NCBI RefSeq assembly: GCF_000325665.1
Contig: NC_019908.1
Coordinates: 1,860,001-1,924,000 of the forward strand
Direction of reading: 5' to 3'
Length of the DNA: 64,000 nt
From: Brachyspira pilosicoli P43/6/78
Lineage (GTDB): Bacteria > Spirochaetota > Brachyspiria > Brachyspirales > Brachyspiraceae
This document shows positions 61,169-64,000 of this stretch, one piece after another. The notes beneath the pieces were generated by a model. The model was given only the letters and a program-made list of their open reading frames with translations. It did no database searches and was not told the origin of the DNA. How positions within the stretch are numbered: position 1 is the stretch's first letter; every line of letters starts with the position of its first letter. Position numbers and translations under genes: made by a program.

Positions 61169-61411
61169 ATACGCTTTGCGAAAAATGCAAGTTTTTTAAC
61201 CTAATATGTTATGAATACATATAAAACTTAATACGATATTATATTTTGACTTAATAAATGCAGTTCTTCGCGAAGCGTATCCGAAGGATATAAGGTTCTT
61301 TTATACCAATACCGAAAGGTACCTTGCCGCAGGCACGCAGAGCGTCGGTAAAAGAATTGGGGTGCTACCTTACGGGCACGCTTCGCAGGGGGCAAAGCAC
61401 TGCAAATAATA
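61169..61411. repeat. B-type mosaic repeat in 303-base gap
   Basis: A fragment (ACGCTTTGCGAAAAATGCAA) is followed at 61258-61411 by a long element: GCAGTTCTTCGCGAAGCGTA, TCCGAAGGATATAAGGTTCT, TACCAATACCGAAAGGTACC, CGGTAAAAGAATTGGGGTGC, TACGGGCACGCTTCGCAGGG and GGCAAAGCACTGC. Its left segment resembles the reverse complement of the right end of the copy at 4568-4727. Confidence 0.75.
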
Positions 61412-61467
61412 AAAAAAATAGATTTTTTATAAACTAAAAATTTTTAATTGATAATAAATGGGGATTT

Positions 61468-62322
61468 ATGAAAAACAAAACTAAATTAGCAATATTTTTA
61501 ATGATACTTTCTGCTTTATCTTTTAGCTTGATGCAGATGAGTGTAAAAATTTCTGGTAAAAGCATTCCTGTAATGCAGCAGGTTTTCTCACGCAATTTAA
61601 TAATAATGATAATCAGTATAATTGTGTTATTAAAAAATAAAGAAAGTTTTTTGCCAAACAAAGAAAGTATTATACCTTTAATATTAAGGTCTTTATTTGG
61701 TTTTTTAGGGGTGGTCGCATCATTCTACGCTTTTAATAATATGATTTTAGCAGATGCTTCTATACTTCAAAATACCTCTCCTTTTTGGGCAACATTTTTT
61801 GCATTTCTCATAATAAAAGAAAAGATTTTTAAAGTTCAATGGCTCGCATTAATAATAGCTATAATTGGGGCAATGTTTGTTATTAAGCCTTCTTTTAATT
61901 CTAATATATTTCCTTCTTTAGTGGCATTATCCGGAGCAATGTTTGCAGGATTAGCTTACACTATGATAGGTTATCTTAAAGGCAAAGAAAGAAACTCTAT
62001 TATAATACTTTATTTCTCTTTTATATCATCTGTTCTTTCTTTAATATTTGCTAAAACTTTTGTAATGCCTAATTTGTATGAGTTTTTAATGCTTATTCTA
62101 ATAGGCGTATTTGCAGGCTTTGGTCAATTCTTTTTAACAGTCTCTTATAAAGAAGCTCCTGTTTCTACTGTAAGCATATTCAATTATACTGGTCTTATAT
62201 TTTCTTATTTGATAAGCGTTTTATTTTTTAATGAGTTAATAGACTTTTATTCTATTATAGGAATGCTTTTAACTATTTCTGCTGCTTTAATTGTGTATTT
62301 TTACAAGTTAAAGTTTAAGTAA
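61468..62322 (+). CDS. EamA/DMT family transporter
   Basis: The 284-residue protein has ten predicted membrane segments in two EamA halves (for example NLIIMIISIIVLLKNKES, LIGVFAGFGQFFLTVSYKEA). The first half ends with the typical WLALIIAIIGAMFVIKP. Members export amino acids or other metabolites; the substrate is unknown. GGGGA lies upstream of the ATG. Confidence 0.88.
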   Translation: MKNKTKLAIFLMILSALSFSLMQMSVKISGKSIPVMQQVFSRNLIIMIISIIVLLKNKESFLPNKESIIPLILRSLFGFLGVVASFYAFNNMILADASILQNTSPFWATFFAFLIIKEKIFKVQWLALIIAIIGAMFVIKPSFNSNIFPSLVALSGAMFAGLAYTMIGYLKGKERNSIIILYFSFISSVLSLIFAKTFVMPNLYEFLMLILIGVFAGFGQFFLTVSYKEAPVSTVSIFNYTGLIFSYLISVLFFNELIDFYSIIGMLLTISAALIVYFYKLKFK

Positions 62323-62491
62323 AGCTTTCAAAATTTGTATAAAATGTAGCGTAGTATAGTTTACATTATATTTACAATACAATATTTTTTGTAAAATTAA
62401 TTTATACTTCTTTACAAAACAATTAAAATATACTATAATTATAATATAAGGTTAAATAATTCCTTAAATACATAAAAAAAGGAGATTATTT

Positions 62492-62671
62492 ATGAGAAGT
62501 TTAATAATTTTGGCTATGAGTTTAGTTGTTGGATTAAAGGCTTATGGTTTTGATTTAATAGAAGATACTTTTGATTTTATATTTGATGATTTGGCTAAGG
62601 TGATTGGTGTAATAGTGATAATAGCCGTTATATTTTATTTTGTAAGGAAGTATTTAAGAAAGTCTAATTGA
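62492..62671 (+). CDS. Tiny membrane protein 1 of a tandem trio
   Basis: This 59-residue ORF has AAAGGAG seven bases before its ATG. It begins with a signal-like helix (MRSLIILAMSLVVGLKAYG) and then FDLIEDTFDFIFDDLAKVIG and a second hydrophobic segment ending in a basic tail (FVRKYLRKSN). The segment FDLIEDTF recurs in the next gene, so the two are paralogues. The function is unknown. Confidence 0.75.
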   Translation: MRSLIILAMSLVVGLKAYGFDLIEDTFDFIFDDLAKVIGVIVIIAVIFYFVRKYLRKSN

Positions 62672-62690
62672 TTTGGTATTTGGAGTTACA

Positions 62691-62981
62691 ATGAAAAAAA
62701 TAATAATATTTATAATATCATGTAATTTTCTTTATGGCTTTGATTTAATAGAAGATACATTTGAGTTTTTATTTGAAGATGTTGCTCAGGTACTTGGTAT
62801 TATAGCTATGATACTAGTTGCTATGTATTTTATTAAAAAAATTTTGAGAGAAGATTCAAACAGTTCTAACAGTTCTAAGAGATTTTCTTATCATAGAGAA
62901 GAAGAGGATAATAACAGAACTGATATAGTAAAAAGAGATAGCTCTAGGGTTTATGATATAAAGAGCAACAAAGATAATTAA
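62691..62981 (+). CDS. Tiny membrane protein 2 of a tandem trio
   Basis: The 96-residue product from the ATG at 62691 (GGAG five bases upstream) has a signal-like start, FDLIEDTFEFLFEDVAQVLG and a membrane helix (IIAMILVAMYFIKKIL). A charged, serine-rich tail of about 45 residues follows (SSKRFSYHREEEDNNRTDIV). It is a paralogue of the preceding ORF, extended by the tail. A TTG at 62673 is in frame but less likely. Confidence 0.75.
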   Translation: MKKIIIFIISCNFLYGFDLIEDTFEFLFEDVAQVLGIIAMILVAMYFIKKILREDSNSSNSSKRFSYHREEEDNNRTDIVKRDSSRVYDIKSNKDN

Positions 62982-63023
62982 ATAAGCATTAATTTAAAGT
63001 TAATTAAAAAAGGAGTAATATTT

Positions 63024-63236
63024 ATGAAATATTTAATAATATCTTTAGTATCAATATTTTTTATATTTATAATTGTAGGAATGGTTTTTCTTTTTAGAGG
63101 AAACCCAGGATATTTAAATTATTATTTATTAGATAATTTAGATGATATAGTAGAGGGTGTATTTGAGCTTATTGTTTTAGGTATAGTTGCTGTTATAGGT
63201 GTGGCATTTTTGAAAAAGATTTGGCATAAGCTATAA
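63024..63236 (+). CDS. Tiny membrane protein 3 of a tandem trio
   Basis: The 70-residue protein has two hydrophobic helices (YLIISLVSIFFIFIIVGMVF and LIVLGIVAVIGVAFLKKIW) joined by an acidic linker with LLDNLDDIVEGVFE, which echoes the FDLIEDTFDFIF segment of its neighbours. AAAGGAG lies before the ATG. Membership of the same family is likely but weaker. Confidence 0.72.
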   Translation: MKYLIISLVSIFFIFIIVGMVFLFRGNPGYLNYYLLDNLDDIVEGVFELIVLGIVAVIGVAFLKKIWHKL

Positions 63237-63321
63237 TTAATATATTTGAGGAATATTTTATGCTTGCTATTTATAAATTATTTAATATACTTATATAATA
63301 ATATTTTCTCGGAGTATAAAG

Positions 63322-64000
63322 GTGAAGTATATTAAATATTTATTAGTATTATTGGTTTTTAATTTTTCGTTGTTTGCTTTAACAGAAGCTGAGCAAAGTT
63401 TATTTGATGCTGTAAACAGAAAAGATTATCAAAATGTTTCTACAATACTAAGCAGTTCTCCAGACATTAACATTAATGCTTCTGATATGGAAGGATACAC
63501 ATCTTTGCACAGAGCTATTGTTAATAATGATTTAAACACTGTGATGGAACTTTTAAAGAATGAGAATATTGATGTTAATTCAAAATTGGGAATAGAAGTT
63601 TCAATAGACGGTTGGTATTTAGGAGGAGCTACACCTTTAATATTAGCTTCATATTTAGGATATACTGATATTGTAAATGCGTTAATAGAGAAAGGCGTAG
63701 ATGTTAAGGCTAAAGATGATGTTGATGGCTGTATGGCTATACATTTAGCTGCGGCAAACGGAAAGAATGATGTTATTAATATTTTATTAGATGTAGATGC
63801 TTCAAATATAAATGATGTAGACAATAGAGGAAATACTCCATTACATTGGGCTTCTATGAAAGACAGAGCTGATACAGTTTCACTTCTTATAGAGAATGGT
63901 GCTGATATAGAAGCTAAGGATATAGATAATTGGACTGCTTTACATTATGCTGCTGCTTTTGCTTCACTTCAAACAGTTGAGGCTTTAGTAGATAATGGTG
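63322..64000 (+). CDS. Exported ankyrin-repeat protein, 3' part outside window
   Basis: A GTG at 63322 with GGAG seven bases upstream starts a signal peptide (MKYIKYLLVLLVFNFSLFAL). At least five ankyrin repeats follow: EGYTSLHRAIVNNDLNTVME, GATPLILASYLGYTDIVNAL, CMAIHLAAANGKNDVINILL, GNTPLHWASMKDRADTVSLL and NWTALHYAAAFASLQTVEAL. The frame runs off the right edge after about 226 residues. Repeat order and spacing closely match the protein at 21088, so the two are paralogues. Confidence 0.88.
   Translation, partial: MKYIKYLLVLLVFNFSLFALTEAEQSLFDAVNRKDYQNVSTILSSSPDININASDMEGYTSLHRAIVNNDLNTVMELLKNENIDVNSKLGIEVSIDGWYLGGATPLILASYLGYTDIVNALIEKGVDVKAKDDVDGCMAIHLAAANGKNDVINILLDVDASNINDVDNRGNTPLHWASMKDRADTVSLLIENGADIEAKDIDNWTALHYAAAFASLQTVEALVDNG

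Overview
The window is AT-rich spirochaete chromosome and fits the genus Brachyspira. The reasons are a FlaB-type flagellin and FlgM, many small secreted or lipid-anchored proteins, very low GC, and a tail-phage-like cluster whose predicted protein sizes resemble the VSH-1 gene transfer agent (GTA) known from Brachyspira. I cannot name the species. No rRNA, tRNA, CRISPR array, transposase or integrase was recognised.

Left part (1-26 kb). This is housekeeping sequence: methionine aminopeptidase and bactofilin, RsmD, LrgAB, FolD, PerR, Ddl, an alaS operon with two lipoprotein genes, and RecX. It also holds a small cell-surface glycosyltransferase island with two GT11-like genes and two HlpA-like genes, one of them frameshifted. 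A rhodanese-CstR-like fusion stands convergent to a cystine transporter. Further right are a Cas4-like nuclease, RsmI overlapping FlgM, and two near-perfect parS sites. Two adjacent regulatory genes follow: a degenerate kinase-like protein and a membrane protein with a LuxR helix-turn-helix. They lie left of a 484-base gene-free region holding four copies of TTATCAACA, a candidate replication origin.

GTA region (26.6-44.5 kb, plus strand). The gene order is permuted. Distal tail genes and the lysis cassette come first (26.6-35.2 kb). Portal, protease, decoration, capsid, connector, tail-tube and tail-chaperone genes follow (35.7-44.5 kb). Each half starts behind an identical 20-base promoter-like element about 41 bases before its first gene. 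The tail chaperone pair carries a T TTT TTG slippery site. No terminase, tape-measure, integrase or replication gene is visible, which supports a GTA or a split defective phage rather than an active prophage.

Right part (44.5-64 kb). This holds an AllD-like dehydrogenase, purMN, flagellin, YebC-RuvC, RuvX plus a U32 peptidase, a double-SWIM protein, an M30-like protease, an NAD-linked group (nicotinamidase-like hydrolase, sirtuin, Rex) with PAP2 and TPR genes, a DMT transporter, three tiny membrane proteins and a periplasmic ankyrin protein cut by the window edge.

Two features cut across regions. GC-rich hairpin repeats of related mosaic design fill at least a dozen intergenic gaps, including gaps inside the GTA cluster. 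Four genes (ddl, a glycosyltransferase, an o-spanin and a lipoprotein) each lose their frame in or next to an A/T run of 6-8 bases. This points to slippage, phase variation or assembly error.
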